This document shows, piece after piece, positions 13,686 to 27,009 of a DNA stretch of 64,000 bases (its first letter is position 1; every line of letters starts with the position of its first letter). The notes under the pieces are model-generated. The model was not told the DNA's origin, searched no databases, and saw only the letters and a list, made by a program, of their open reading frames with translations. The position numbers and the translations under genes are program-made. The DNA is taken from assembly GCA_025642075.2 (NCBI GenBank), contig JAODUO010000032.1:452501-516500 (forward strand). The letters run 5' to 3'. The DNA is from Ridgeia piscesae (Eukaryota > Annelida > Polychaeta > Sabellida > Siboglinidae).

Positions 13686-13709
13686 CATCGTCGCCTGACC
13701 GTGTTAGAT
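13686..13709 (-). CDS. Exon, linker E1, cassette 1 (8 codons)
   Basis: A 24-nt micro-exon with acceptor TTTTTTCAG and donor GTAAG, reading about DLTRSGDDG over the junctions. Flanking intron bases (aagttcg.. on the right, attaatctcgaac on the left) are shared with E1 of the other cassettes, which is the main reason to trust so short an exon. It is two codons shorter than the usual 10-codon E1. Confidence 0.65.
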
Positions 13710-15009
13710 CTGAAAAAAGAAAGTTCGGATGTTGCATGATTGAATTAAGAACGTGGAGCGATCTTACAAATGGCGAAACAGACGCCATCTAATTTATGAT
13801 AAGTTAGATATAGCTACGTTGTTTTGAAAATTGCATACGAAAATGTTGATGTGAACTATGAAAGTATGTTACAGGAGTGTACAATATATGCTTCAATATT
13901 AGTAGAAGTTCTTCGGAGCAGCAATCATTCCAGTACACATGTAGTACTGTCGATCTAAAGTTTGTATATACAAATACAATGGACTACTAGAACAGAACAA
14001 CGTATTCATAGATTGTGCAAGTTAAAGCACATGTGTGTGGTCTTTAATACGATCAAACCTCATCTTCAATCCAACATGGAGAAACCGACATATTGAAAAC
14101 CTAGGTTTTTGAATGCGGTCTTTGTTTTTTCCCAAATGACGACTTTTTTAAATGGCTGCTATTTTCCACAGTAGCTAACATCCGTTGCTATTTTACATTT
14201 TCGATGTTTTGCATCTTTTCGTATGTGATTATTAATTTGTTTGACGTGACACGACTGTAACTTTACAAGAAATGAAGCGAGTTGTTGGGTGCTTGAAGTT
14301 TCGGGTGTTTAATTGCCGCATGAATAGAAGAGTGAGAAAGAAAGAAAAACATTTCTTGTTTTTAAGCTTTGATTGAGACAAATTGGAGTCATATACAAAT
14401 ATAGTACTTATGTCTATATATGCGAAAAAAAAGCGTGTCACCAAACATCATAATCACACACATACACACACACATACACACACCTACATACACATACGCG
14501 CGAGCCCACATATACACACAATTATATAGACACTAATATGTCTTTGTCAGCACATACGTGTATGCGTGTGTTACATATATAAATTGGTATATATGTATGT
14601 ATGCATGTATATGCATGTATGCATGTATGCATGTATGCATGTATGCATGTATGCATGTATATGTATGTTGTATGTATGTATGTATGTATGTATGTATGTA
14701 TGTATGCATGTATGTATGCATGCATGTATGCATGCATGCACGTATGTATGTATATATGCATGCATTCATTGGAATAGGAATTAATTTGAGCTTGATATAT
14801 TTCATTATATTCAAACAACTTCTTCTTTCGTTCCTAATATATTTGAATTTGTTTAATACATAACAACTGTATTAAACATGAGCATATGGCCTCACACTGA
14901 CCACAGTGCCACGCTAAGGTTCACTGCGACGCAGGTTTATTGTTGATGAACGTTTACTTTTCGACCTGAACAATAAAAAGGTGAACAAACAAGCGGACAT
15001 AGTGATTAC
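13710..15009 (-). other. Intron between D and E1, cassette 1
   Basis: Nothing recognisable from 13710 to 14450. CA-rich text at 14455-14520 and a tetranucleotide array follow. Confidence 0.6.
14584..14766. repeat. (ATGT)/(ATGC) tetranucleotide array
   Basis: Mixed TATG and CATG units over about 180 bp, with stop-free frames on both strands that are not genes. Confidence 0.93.
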
Positions 15010-15123
15010 CTGATAGGCATAGTGTCCTGGAGTCACCTTTTCCCGCACAACGAACGCATCTCAATTTGTTGTCACACAAGTCGTTGTCAATTTTGCATGT
15101 TTCGTTAGCCTTGAGCGCGGGTA
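15010..15123 (-). CDS. Exon, module D, cassette 1 (5-Cys module, 38 codons)
   Basis: Acceptor GCTTTTTAG and donor GTAATC. Five Cys with spacing C-x6-C-x5-C-x2-C-x9-C, including ANETCKIDNDLC and LRCVRC. There is an N-glycosylation sequon at NET. It is the longest D copy (36-38 codons across cassettes); the extra codons lie between the last two Cys. The upstream acceptor context (cacgaattgctttttag) is nearly the same in cassettes 3 and 4. Confidence 0.85.
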
Positions 15124-15279
15124 CTAAAAAGCAATTCGTGGGCAGTGTTTCAGACAAATAATAATTAAATATTAGTCTCGCATAATCAACAAATATCAAT
15201 TGTTGATTTGCGATCACATCAATAGCAAATATTGTAGTTAAACATGAATATGTGTGTACAAAAACAAAACAAGAACATA

Positions 15280-15535
15280 CATACATGCACATCAACATAC
15301 TCTCACATACATACATATATACATACATGCTTACGTACGTATAATACATATACACACAAACATATGCATATATGCACGCACATACGTACGTACGTTTGTG
15401 TATGCATGCATGCATGCATGCATGCATGCATGCATGCATGCATGAAATGGGTTTATATTCATGCATGCATGTATGTATGTATGTGTATGTATGTATGTAT
15501 GTATGTATGTATGTATGTATGTATGTATGTATTGT
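15280..15535. repeat. (ACAT)n, (ATGC)n and (ATGT)n arrays
   Basis: Loose ACAT at 15280-15365, pure GCAT at 15401-15444 (self-complementary, can form cruciforms), and pure ATGT at 15461-15532. Confidence 0.92.
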
Positions 15536-15609
15536 CACAACATAGTATTGCAGTGTGTACAAAGTGCATGGTGAACATGGCAACTGTGCTTCCAACACTA
15601 TTATACTAA

Positions 15610-16165
15610 GTCAGCTGAGGACACACTCTCTACCATTGCCACATTCGAAAACTTTCTCAAATGCATCTCCGGCATCTACGACAAATCCACCGGATGTAAT
15701 GGAAAGACCACATCCCAAATGGTGAAGTCTTGAGACAGGCTAATATTTCCAGCATAGAAGCCACTCTAACGGCTTTCCAACTCTGTTCGCCTGAACATAT
15801 CATCACAACGAATGACAGCAGAATCGCAACAGCTGTGTTCTAAGGGGAATTAGTCAAAGGGAAATGTCTTCATGGTGGACAATGGTTGCGATACAAAGAT
15901 GTAGTCAAACGACACATGAAGGCTACACACATCGCCGTAGACACCTGGAAGACTCTGGCACAAGATCGACAGCAGTGGAGGCAGGCCATTCACAATGGAA
16001 AAAGCCATATTGACGAAAAGCTATCACAAAAAATACCCAAATGATCACAATCTCCGTCGTGGCCTTCCATATGCTTCTCCATCTACCATCTTGTGTAACA
16101 AATGTGGCAGAGGCTTTGCAGCTCAGATCGGCCTAATCTCCCATCGACAACAAAACACATGGACG
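15610..16165 (+). mobile_element. LINE 3' end fragment (C-terminal region with zinc-finger-like motif)
   Basis: Plus-strand text in shifted frames includes GGQWLRYKDVVKRHMKA, then DTWKTLAQDRQQWRQAIHNG, then CNKCGRGFAAQIGLISHRQ. This order (RYKD..KRHMK, W..LA.DR..WR, C-x2-C...H) is characteristic of the C-terminus of RTE/CFDP2-type LINEs of invertebrates. Stops at about 15733 and 15842 show decay. It ends just before a long CA tract. Confidence 0.75.
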
Positions 16166-16194
16166 AAACCCTACCCTAATGTCATCATGGACAA

Positions 16195-16557
<363 letters not shown>

Positions 16558-17386
16558 TGCTTGACTTCTAAGTAACTAAACATTACTTGTGTTAACAAAT
16601 AATAAAAAATGCAGCGGTCTTTTACGAAGCCAGTCAATAAAACCATTACACTTATGTAATCATACACTACCATCGGTGCGGATTCAAAGTTAATTTGTAA
16701 TAAAGTCGCAATTTATGACACGTTCAGCAGATATATCTTCAATTTTTTTGTACGATTTCATCATTTCACTGAAATATGCAGCTAATACAAATAATCAACT
16801 TTTAAATAATACATAAATAAATACACTTATATAGCGCCAAATCTAGTTAAGACTATCCGAGGTGTTTACCTATAGATATCACATAAATATTATTACTTAA
16901 ACATATGACTAAACTGAACTCTACATCACCAAAGAGTCAAATAAACAGAATAATACAAATAATAACTAAACAAATGAAATATAGAAGGCTAAAATGCATA
17001 AATCTAAAAAGTCATTTAAATATTATAATAATGTGTTAAAGTTATCTTTAATAATGATGCCGTCAGAAATTGTCACTTCACGTATTATTACGGCAGCGGT
17101 TACGCGGTTTTTTTTAATATAGGGATTGTGTAGACAGAAAGTTAAAACATAATATATATTTGGAACTATGTCAAATGCTTCATAGTTATCACGGTATATA
17201 ATATTGTGTGACCCACCATGTTAATGAATGTTAGTCTTAACCGTAATATTTGTCACTGTGCTATAACACTCCTGTGGAGCGAAATCGGTTATAGACATCA
17301 ATAAAACATACAGAAGCTCGCGAATTCGAGCTATCATTAGATCACACGTGATTATGTCATATCTGAATTAGCGAAGGAAAACGTAC

Positions 17387-17539
17387 CGCCGTTAGGGATG
17401 CACCTAGAGACAGACTTCATGCCAAGACGACCTTTGGTTGTCACATAGGATGTATTGGAAGGGCAGTTGCATGTTTCGTTTATACACTTCAAGGGAGGTT
17501 GACATTGATCGTTCTTGGAGCAAGACTCGCCTTTTTGGC
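17387..17539 (-). CDS. Exon, module A, cassette 1 (EB-like 6-Cys module, 51 codons)
   Basis: Acceptor CTTTCCAG and donor GTACGT. Six Cys with spacing C-x5-C-x5-C-x4-C-x1-C-x20-C, with [16 protein letters not shown] and RCIPNG at the end. Two sequons are visible (NET, NTS). A (TA)n tract starts about 38 bp upstream of the acceptor, as in other A exons. Same length as A of cassette 5, one codon longer than A of cassettes 2-4. Confidence 0.88.
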
Positions 17540-17616
17540 CTGGAAAGACATGATTATGTGTTTTGTATACACGCACACATATAATATATATATATATAAT
17601 ATTATATATATATATA

Positions 17617-17684
<68 letters not shown>

Positions 17685-20233
17685 TTGTGATCAGAGTCAT
17701 GAGGTGCCTACCGATCGGTGAATTTAAAGGTTAACAAAACAATTTCCGTGCAGTGTTATTAAGGGATCGTTAATAATTGTGAACATTTCCCGAAACGAAC
17801 AAACCACTTGCTAGGGTGTAGGGGATAGAAGACTTACATATGTCTTGTTTTATCTGAAATCAACCCTTTATTTTACCGAAACTTGTACGGCTGAGTGACA
17901 TCGCCATAAGAGAGAGGGGCGAGAAGGTGCTACCACCTCACGTCCCCTGGGTAACCGAAGCTAATGCTGGAAGGGAGAATTGTTTTAATGGGTACTGCTG
18001 TAATTGTAGTATATCATTCGTTCTTTTGCACATTAAGAAAAACGCAAATGTGATAATTGGTGTCTATGTCTTTGTAAACAAATATATGTAACACTGTTGA
18101 GGTCTAATTGCTATTGAACATTGCCAGTACGTATAATGAACATTTTAAGGGTATTTATTCTTTGACTTTGGCGAGATAATTAATGGGGTCAAGAAGGGTT
18201 AACTTTGCAGGTTTCCACAAATGTTTATAAGTACGAATGAAAAAAATCTATACAGTTGCGAAAACAATAAACATCTTCACAGTCAGTGTTTATCTGTGTG
18301 CCTCAAAGTAGAAGATTCTAGACAAATGTCAGATATGAAAATTGATCAATATGCGCAAAAGTGTGACGTAGATTTTGAAATGCATGTGTCATACTTTTAT
18401 TTGACATGATTTGTCTAGGGATGTAAGGTCTTACTACGCCAAGGTTATTTTTGGCGTTTATTTACTGTACACATGAGCATATAACAACAGTAATATTAGC
18501 ATTTATGTAAAACAATTTATGTCATTGAAAGTGATCTTATCGAATGAGAATATATGGCATATGACATATGCTAACACATCTTTGGTTGCAACATTTAGAA
18601 AATTTGTTTAGAGCGAAGTAAACAATACTAGTATTCTCATATCGGCAAATATCAAGCGAGGAAGAGTAAACATTTTTGATGCCTGATTTTCTATGATGAT
18701 GACCCTCTCTATCCATATTAATTAGTATGCCTTCAAACACATTGTACAAGATCTATCTAGCAAACCAGTGGTACAATATTATTATTGCTTTTGGTTTATT
18801 ACAAGTGAGTAAGAACACTTTAATGATTATAGACATATACCACATACATTGCCTGTTGGTTGCCTGTGCTGGTTAGACGTGTTTCATGAGGCATATTGTA
18901 TTAAACAAATTAGTCAAATGAAACCATTTATACTAAATAAGTATCATCCCTAGTAACGCAGGAGTATGAATATTGGCGTGAATAAAAGCCAAATCCCCAT
19001 GACACAAGATAAGAAAGTAATTCCGGGTGATAGAAAAATATGTAGATTCTACCTGCCAAATCTCATATTAAAAGACCATGCCTTTTCTGAACCATTTTGT
19101 CAGCTAAATCACGATATAGATTGGCTGTGTAAATGAAACATAAGCGCATGGTCCTCCTCCAAACCCTAATAAGATATTTTTCGGAGCCCCCAAACCATAC
19201 TCTTCGCCTAGGCACTAAGCATCATTCAATATTTCCTAGGCCGTGTCCGTCACCCAACGACGCCTCTCGTTAATCTGATCCTTCAGTACAGTGTTGTGAA
19301 AGGTCGTAGTTTCTATGACAGTTAGTTAGGACTTAAATGTCACATGTATAGTATAACAAAGTAATGCATTGTAACTGTGAGATAGTCAGTAACCCGACTC
19401 CTGTTAGTTTCTGCGTCCAAACTAAAGGGCATTCACAACTACTGTATGAACCTGAATGGTGTCCAGACCCGTCGGTCCATTACAATATAATTACCATGTG
19501 TGACATTGCTATTTTACTAAGACAAATTCAATGGTTTCTTAGGGGTGCGCGTCCCAAATTATAATGAAAAGGTGGTTTTTGTTAATACAAAACGGTTTTA
19601 ATGTACACAATTTATAATAAATATAATGATTTCGTGTAACTCTATGCCTTATTTTCACTAGAACACTGAATCACCAATGACATTAAAAATATATCGAACA
19701 AGAATACATTTCGTGTCCAAACTTACACAGCGTATGCGGAGTTTATAGTTTGGTTTCCTCCTAATTTATCCGTATATGGCATGGTCAGTAGTGGTCAATA
19801 AAACGTAATTCTAAAGAAATAAATGCGTAAAGTTACTTGAAAATAATTATACTAAAATCAGTGTTTCCCATTCTTTCTGACAAGCGAGGTGGGCCACCCT
19901 CACTTCACAGGTAGCTTATGTGTTCCTACTAACTATATATGTACAAATAATGCTATTTGCAAATTTGCAAATAATGTAATTCGCCACGATATACCACATA
20001 CTTGAAAATGTTCAATTTAGAGTTACCATTAATAGTTCCAATGCCTTCAGACCCCGTAGCATCACGTAAATTCGCATTGTGCCATCAGCGTCTCCTTGAC
20101 TTACCCAAACCATGGGAACACTGGGCGTGTGAGTAAGTGCATGTTCGCATGCGTACGTGCGTGCGTGCGTGCGTGCGTGCGTGCGTGTGTATTGATGTGT
20201 ATATGTATACACGTTTTAAATATATTTTCTTAC
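17540..20233 (-). other. Intron between B and A, cassette 1
   Basis: (TA)n at 17577-17680. 17690-17870 is paralogous to 41815-41960 and to 43180-43340 (gatcggtgaa, ggttaacaaaa, cagtgttattaaggg). 19080-19570 is paralogous to 51770-52140 and 62300-62640. No gene seen. Confidence 0.7.
17577..17680. repeat. (TA)n microsatellite upstream of exon A, cassette 1
   Basis: TA with a few AAT breaks; starts 38 bp from the exon A acceptor. Confidence 0.95.
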
Positions 20234-20365
20234 GGTGACACATGGTCTTGTCCTTTGACATGTAGGCGTCGCCTTCGCTGCATTTACAAGTTCCATCCTG
20301 GCAGACGGCTTGATAGATGCCGCATTCATGTTTGGTCTTGCATTTAGTTTCGCCGTATTTCGGGA
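20234..20365 (-). CDS. Exon, module B, cassette 1 (EB-like 6-Cys module, 44 codons)
   Basis: Acceptor CATTGCAG and donor GTAAGA. Six Cys with spacing C-x5-C-x6-C-x4-C-x1-C-x13-C. Diagnostic pieces are PKYGETKCKTKHECG, DGTCKCSEGD and KTMCH. The splice acceptor region here lacks the large TA expansion seen at B of cassettes 3 and 4, so it probably shows the ancestral state (tgcaatgcataaatatac on the plus strand). Confidence 0.87.
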
Positions 20366-21242
20366 CTGCAATGCATAAATATACTGACATAGCATGTTTT
20401 GCAGTTGTTGATCTTTGTTACTGTTTGTTGCAAACTGCACTGACTTCAGTAAATAGTACTGACAGAAGATATACATTCATCAACGAATCAACAATGCCGA
20501 TGGTGGACAACGATGGCACACTTAACAAAAATAAAACCTAGCACAGGTAAGATTAACTTTGTAAGAAACCAATTTTCCACTGTATTCCTCCGTGACATTG
20601 CACAAATGAGACGGGGTTTGACCACCACGAGAACATTGCCACAGGTCAAACCTGTGAATTATAAGAACATTAAATGTTTTCAAGTCGCCTCTAGAAAACG
20701 TCAAGCCCCAAATTTCACACTGTCACCAGTCGACACTTTTTTAATCTTATCAGAGGCTTTCATTAAACCAATTTAGTCAAATAATGGGAGACTAAGGCGA
20801 CACACCTCTGAAATTTTGTTCCATTTACATGGAATGTATATCCACAATGTGCTACATGTTTATGCTGAAAATGGTAACATGAATATCTGCTTCCAGATAT
20901 GTGATCAATGCTTCTCAATACCATTATCTGGGCACACCTTAATACATTGTAATATGTGTGTGAAGAACGTGGAAGACCACGGTCATATTAGAATCGTGGA
21001 TAAACTGCTAAGTGAGGAATTTATGAAATGCAAGTATACTTTATAAAGTTAGTGCTACCAGCTGCATAAAGCAATCACAATGTATGCCAGACTCTGTTAT
21101 AGTCCCTTCCGTTTACCGAATTAGGTCGTTTTTACCACGATGTGTATAGGTTTCATTTTAATTAGTAGAGTGTTGGCGAAAATAACCATCGGCAACGAAT
21201 TCACTACAACAAATCACATGTCCACTCCATCATCACGCATAT

Positions 21243-21420
21243 GAAGGAGCGCACTAGCCGAGTGAATATAACGACGGACTCTCAATATAGGGAACCCAGG
21301 TGAGAGCTCTCTGCCGCCGTCAAAACAGTGAAACTGCTGGCTTTGAATATGTGTATGTGTTTGTCGCTGCATCATATGCCGTCTGGAGCTTAGCTCTAGG
21401 CGGCAACCTTGTTAAACCTT
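21243..21420 (+). mobile_element. tRNA-like SINE remnant shared by all cassettes (cassette 2 copy)
   Basis: gagcgcactagccgagtg, then atagggaacccaggt and ccgccgtcaaaacagtgaaa. Decayed A- and B-box-like blocks. Same place (left of exon C) in each cassette. Confidence 0.5.
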
Positions 21421-21506
21421 CAGGTAAAATGGCTATTTCTTTTTCGGTTTGGTAACACACAAAAACATAACGTATGATATTCAAACCATTGCGATAATTA
21501 CGTTAA

Positions 21507-22026
21507 AGGGATACTCCAGTCAGTGAGCGGTTCACAGTATACTATATTGGTTGTGCCTAGTAACTGTACATAATGATCGTTAATAAACAATTAGTTATAG
21601 TTTAATGGTCTCAAAACATGCCTTCTTAGATTCAAGGCGCTGCCATCTTGCGACTGATGCGCGAGTGACGTAAGCCAAATCGTTTACGTCCTTAGCACAT
21701 TGTTGAAAAAGACAAGGATTGGCGGAATCTTCGCTAATAATTGTGATAATGACGTAAGCAATCCGCGACGTACTGGATACATAAAATACAATTGGATAGA
21801 CATAGGAAGTTCGAAAGTGCACGCGCTAGTGACGTAAGCGGTTTACGTCACTGGCGCATAAGTTTCAAGATGGCAGCACCCTAAATCCAACATGGAGTGT
21901 TTCTGGTACAATTATACAATAATTAATTGTTTATTAAAGATCATTGTGCACAATTACTATGCACAACCAATATAGTATACAGATGTAAGTAAATTGTGTG
22001 AATCTCTCACTGACTCGAGTATCCCT
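21507..22026. mobile_element. 520-bp MITE with long inverted repeats and TTAA target duplication
   Basis: Ends AGGGATACTCCAGTCAGTGA on the left and its near-perfect reverse complement on the right, each flanked by TTAA (21503-21506, 22027-22030). Arms of about 240 bp pair: gtatactatattggttgtgc on the left is matched at 21970-21995, and gctgccatcttg on the left is matched at 21868-21880. No coding capacity. TTAA duplication is the hallmark of piggyBac-superfamily insertion. The empty site is visible in cassettes 1 and 5 (tacgttaatgcatt, tacattaatgaatt). Confidence 0.88.
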
Positions 22027-22052
22027 TTAATTAATTCGTAGTGTGCACTTAC

Positions 22053-22187
22053 TTGGTCTGCATTCAGTTGAGTTAACTACATAGTAATTGTCCTTGCAAA
22101 GACATACTGAATATTCACACTCTTGATAATTCCAGCACACGCCGCCATCATATTTGCAGTCCGTGGAGTTTGTACAATAGGATCCCA
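22053..22187 (-). CDS. Exon, module C, cassette 2 (7-Cys module, 45 codons)
   Basis: Acceptor ATATTACAG and donor GTAAGTG. Seven Cys; STDCKYDGGVCW, QECEYSVCLCK and TECRP. Two codons shorter than other C exons, the difference lying just after the start. A sequon (NST) occurs twice. Its 3' (left) flank carries a 520-bp MITE that ends 26 bp from the exon. Confidence 0.85.
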
Positions 22188-23389
22188 CTGTAATATAACT
22201 ACTGGGTTATATCCATATCTATTCAAACAGATTCTGTATTACTAGTGACAACGTACTATGGAAATCTTGTTAAATGTTGGTATGACCATCGCTCTTGTGA
22301 CCTGCTGCCAATGTAACATGCCCACTTTATAATAACACTTGCAAATATAATACGTACTAATAACAGTAATTATCATATAATGTCGACTAAGCTGTGATGA
22401 TTTAAAACAATATTGTTGATGATGTGATGATGATTACAAGAAGGGTGATGGTCAGTATTATTTAAAATGAAGAGTGTCTCTAGAAATCTCCACAATGAAG
22501 ACATCCGTGATTGTAATGATCAATCTGAGAAAAATCACAGGTCCAATCTCCCGACCCTATTTGCTAAACTATATTGCGTGCGTTGTATCGTCACATGGGA
22601 AAATGTAAACGGAAAAGTTCAAAAATCTAAGTATTTGTTTATTGTATTAATGATAAAGGCCATTAAACTTTGAACGGACGAACATTTTACGTTGACCTTA
22701 ACTGTGTCTGTAGACACTAAAGCTATTAACAAGTAACGTATCTTTCGAAAGAAAGGAAACAGGCACACGTTTACTGTCAATTATATACTTACGCTGATCA
22801 TATAAACAATATATGCCATTTATCATATCACCTTTTAACATCCGAGAGCCAACCATACGCAAATTGAAACCATCCACACATATGGACAAACATATGAGGT
22901 TGGTGAGAAAATAACTGTGGAAACAACATGCTGAAGGTCAGGTGAAGGTCAAAGTTGGCTTTTCAGTGGACAATGAATGGAAACGTCTATGCTATATTTC
23001 AGTTTATTCATAAACACAAATGGCTACTCTTACAATATCTGCCATATCTGTTCATGTTCATTTATCATAATATAAATTATAAGAAACACGTAATCGCACA
23101 TGTCACACCTAGTGTATATTGCATTATAGCATTACTAACATTGGCTTTCACATATCTCTCTGAGGGACATTGTTGCATTAAGTAATTATGTGTGAACGTC
23201 ATTGTAGGTATGTTACAAGGAATGAACCTATTTTATAAAATTTATATTGTGACCTATCAAGCAGGCAAGTATCACCCCTAATACAAATTAGCTCAATACA
23301 TACCTTTTTAATGGAACAGATTTATTTCACTCCAGAATGAACAGGTGGTATTTCCGGGGAGAGTATTTGTAAGAAGAGAAACATACACA

Positions 23390-24125
23390 CAATGTGTACA
23401 TCATGAAGAGCAAGACCAACAAGCGGAACCTGGCGCACGTTTGTCTGCGTTTAATGCAGGAGAGAACACAACGATGGAGCCTCGTGATGGTAGACCATGT
23501 GGGTGATGAAACGAACATTACCACGATCTTCATGTTATTGATACTGCCAACTCTAACTCTGGAGCGGTGGGATGGGACAATACTGGATATCAACGCCACC
23601 TGCGCTAACCTAGGACCCCAGTGTCTGCAGTAGCATGGCATGCACGCCACCACTAATTGCGACATGACTTCATATCCTTACGTAAACGCCACTGTAAATA
23701 CGCTAAACACCTTGCTCACTGAATATTTCCAACGATACTGCACTGGGGTAATGGGCGCGTCGCAGGCAGATCTGATGGAGACGGAAAAACCCGTTTCTGT
23801 TAGCACTGCATGGTCAGCCACTGGGGTCATCTATGTAGCCTGCGGGCTTCACAGTCTTCGTCAAGAAGAAGACTAATCCCAAAGTCAAAGCCTTGCCCAC
23901 AACATCGACCAATCTGTTCCTGCACATGCTGTGGGCCAATTTGCAAATCATGCTGTTGGAAGCGACAGACCAGTGAGTCCCACCTGATGAGTCAGCCAAT
24001 GCAACTAAGTTGGGCTACGAGATCTCGGATGGCGGCCCGTCTCCTGTTATTGCTCAGACTCACCACTATACCTGTGTGTCGTCATTCATTGTGTAGAGTA
24101 CGGGGCAATAAGTGCAGTACTGAGG
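23390..24125. other. GC-richer segment of unknown origin
   Basis: Stands out from AT-rich intron. Short open frames exist (for example 23640-23876 plus), with no family I can name and no clear splice sites. It replaces the expected E2 region. May be a piece of a mobile element or captured sequence. Confidence 0.4.
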
Positions 24126-24146
24126 TATTTGGTTGCGACACATAAT

Positions 24147-24450
<304 letters not shown>

Positions 24451-25327
24451 TAATTCCCCTACAATGGCGTTCACAAATACTTACTTAGTACAAAGATGTT
24501 CGCACTATACGCTAAGTGTAACATGTGAGTTAACGTATGGCTGATTACTTATTTGTTATGAATAAATATGTGAACTATTGTAAGATTATGCATTTATGTT
24601 AATGAAAACTCTAAAATATAACTTCATCAAGGTTTACATTTGTTGTCCACCGAGAGATCAACTATGAACCTCATCTAACGTTCAACATATGACATTGACC
24701 TTGAACTAAAACATTAACGACAGGAATGGATTCTGCTGAAATATCCCTAAAATAAGGTATTATAAATAATTCTAAGACAAGTGGTCCTAACGTAATTTGT
24801 CTAGATATGACCAGTGACTTTCTTGGATTTATGTTAATTACCAGAGTTGCCCAAACTCTACCTTTGGGCAACCAAGCTGAGTTAGGATACGATATTATGT
24901 TCTGGCAATGTAACACCTTTAATATTTAGCATATGCTCAGATAACCTCCAGTAACCCAATCTAGAATTGTCAGAAAGCAGTCATTCATTAATGAGTGCTT
25001 TTGTTGATCCACTGATGAAGCCTGCCTAATTCGGTCACAAGCTGTTTCTGCGAGAGAATAGTTCAGAATGGTCGACAGTAATACAATGAGTAACACAGTG
25101 AGTAAATATCAGTATTAGAGTACAAGACAATGGACACCTTCATGTTATCGATACATACACAAGTCAGTTAAAAACAAAACCAACAGAGAGGTCGCTGAAT
25201 CTTAGCCAATGTTGTCCTGCTGATGTCACAAACGCCACCGGCAAAATGGTAAATGTATTAATTTTGATGGTGCAATATTATATCTACTATTTCGTTGATA
25301 TTATGTGTAGATTAATATTGAACTTAC

Positions 25328-25345
25328 CCTTCTTCCCGCTACTCT
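25328..25345 (-). CDS. Micro-exon, linker E1b, cassette 2 (6 codons)
   Basis: An 18-nt exon between TTTTTTCAG and GTAAG reading about ESSGKKG. Both flanks match E1 of cassette 3 closely (attaatattgaacttaccc on the left; tgcattattgaacaaagtgc on the right), so this is a second, internally shortened E1 (12 nt shorter than the standard 30). Splice signals and frame are intact. Whether such a tiny exon is included in mRNA cannot be judged from sequence. Confidence 0.5.
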
Positions 25346-25760
25346 CTGAAAAAAGGAAGTGACTGTTGCATTATTGAACAAAGTGCGTGACGCGATATTG
25401 GTAGTGGCACGAGATCGGGGCGGAAGCGGACAATATATAATTTAATAAGTAAAGTTGTTTAACAGTGGCAAATGAAGATATGCAAGTGATAAGATCTATG
25501 TAACTATTGTTCAACTTATAATCCAACATAGCTCCCTGGCGTATCAATGAATCTGGAAAGTCATTCTAGCTCAGCCGATGTGTATGAATTGTGCGTTTTG
25601 TGATAGCAGCATGAAATGTGGCATACACGTAGAGCATATCAAAATATCAGGATATACCATCTCACATTTCGCTCTGGATGTTAAGTTTATTAATGTGATG
25701 GCTCAGTATCATAGCTACCTGGTTTCACTGGAATTATGTGTATATTAATATCAAACTTAC

Positions 25761-25790
25761 CATCGTCGCCTGTCGTTACTTTGATAAGAT
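25761..25790 (-). CDS. Exon, linker E1a, cassette 2 (10 codons)
   Basis: A 30-nt exon with acceptor TTTTTTCAG-like context and donor GTAAG, reading about DLIKVTTGDDG. It begins with Asp and ends GDDG, like E1 of cassette 1 and unlike the EL/EF starts of cassettes 3-5. It precedes E1b by 415 bp in transcript order, an apparent local duplication of the linker exon. Confidence 0.65.
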
Positions 25791-26494
25791 CTGAAAAAAT
25801 AAAGTTCGACTGCTGTATAACTAAACAAAGCGCCTGGTGCGATCAGGCAATGGTACAAAATCGAAGCGCATGCAGACACTATCTAACATGTTCATTTAGG
25901 TTGCTTAACAGCACAAATTAAAATAATGATGTTATATGATCTGTGTAACTAGGTAACAATTGTATCATTCAGCCAATCTAGAAAGCAATTGTAGCCAAGC
26001 AGAAATGTGTGCCTTTTGAAATAAAAAGCATGAAAAGTGGCACACACGTAGAGCATACAAAACCTATCAGGATATAGCGCCAACTATGGTCTCGCCCTGG
26101 AAGGCGTTGGCGGCTATTTTTGGTGATGGCCGCAGAATCTGTTATACTTACATCTTAAAAACTAAGCCACGTGTAGCAATCACTTTGGTACCAAAACATA
26201 ACTTTTCGTTGTAAGCGATATCGAAACTCTTACTTTTGACCTTCCCCAGCAATCAAAGCTGTCATTTTAAAAGATGGTGGCAAATATCCCCATATCTGAT
26301 TAACTATGCCACCCAGTGCGCTAATATTATTTTTAAAATATACAGAGGTTGGCAGCCACTATTATATAAGCGCCAGTTTGACTTTAAGCCCTGTTCACAC
26401 TGTTCAACCAAGATAGAATTCGACGTCGAAAGCAACTGCGGTTGAAAGCATCTGGCGCGTTCGCACCATTCAACGTTTAACAGTGGCGTAGTCC

Positions 26495-26496
<2 letters not shown>

Positions 26497-26558
<62 letters not shown>
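26497..26558. repeat. (TA)n microsatellite
   Basis: About 31 TA copies. Confidence 0.95.
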
Positions 26559-26560
<2 letters not shown>

Positions 26561-27009
26561 CTTAAAATTAATACCGACAAGACAACCAAGTTCACTGACC
26601 AATGTAGCGTCAATGTTAGAAAGTAAGAGATAAACGCGACACATTATTAAAGATACACGAATCCATCTTTCCTACATTATAGACGCCTATTGCCGGCCAC
26701 CACATTCCTCACACTATATCTCCCAAACCTACTGACAAAGACCATGACAAATACTAACATGTAGTTACTTACAATGATGAAACAATGAGTAAACATTCCT
26801 ACCTTAACACCCATGATGAGGTGTGGGCGTTCAACGAGTAACTTCACGACAGGTAACCTTGCTACTAATATTTGTTTTTGTTAATTCACTATAGGAAACC
26901 TCTATTTTCCAGTGCAAAATCACCTAGATAATTTGCTGTGGTTATAATCAGGGTTACAACATAGAGATAGACGTACATCACGTAAATTTAAAGGAAATGT
27001 GCTCAGCTC

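Larger units (their letters stand above)
20366..22052 (-). other. Intron between C (cassette 2) and B (cassette 1)
   Basis: 20500-21240 is paralogous to the B-C interval of later cassettes but more decayed. Contains the SINE remnant and MITE listed separately. No gene. Confidence 0.65.

Noticed and set aside
15401..15444. (GCAT)n as a regulatory palindrome
   Set aside because: Simple tetranucleotide array; palindromy is a trivial property of the unit.
17838..17853. Possible extra micro-exon (atatgtcttgttttat between CTGAAAT and CTTAC contexts), with a partner near 43318
   Set aside because: Its length is 16 nt (14 in the partner), not a multiple of 3, and the partner has AAG rather than CAG at the acceptor.
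22698..22889. 63-codon minus ORF with a GTAAGT-like end as a candidate E2 for cassette 2
   Set aside because: No acceptor with E2-like flanks, wrong phase and no resemblance to other E2 peptides.
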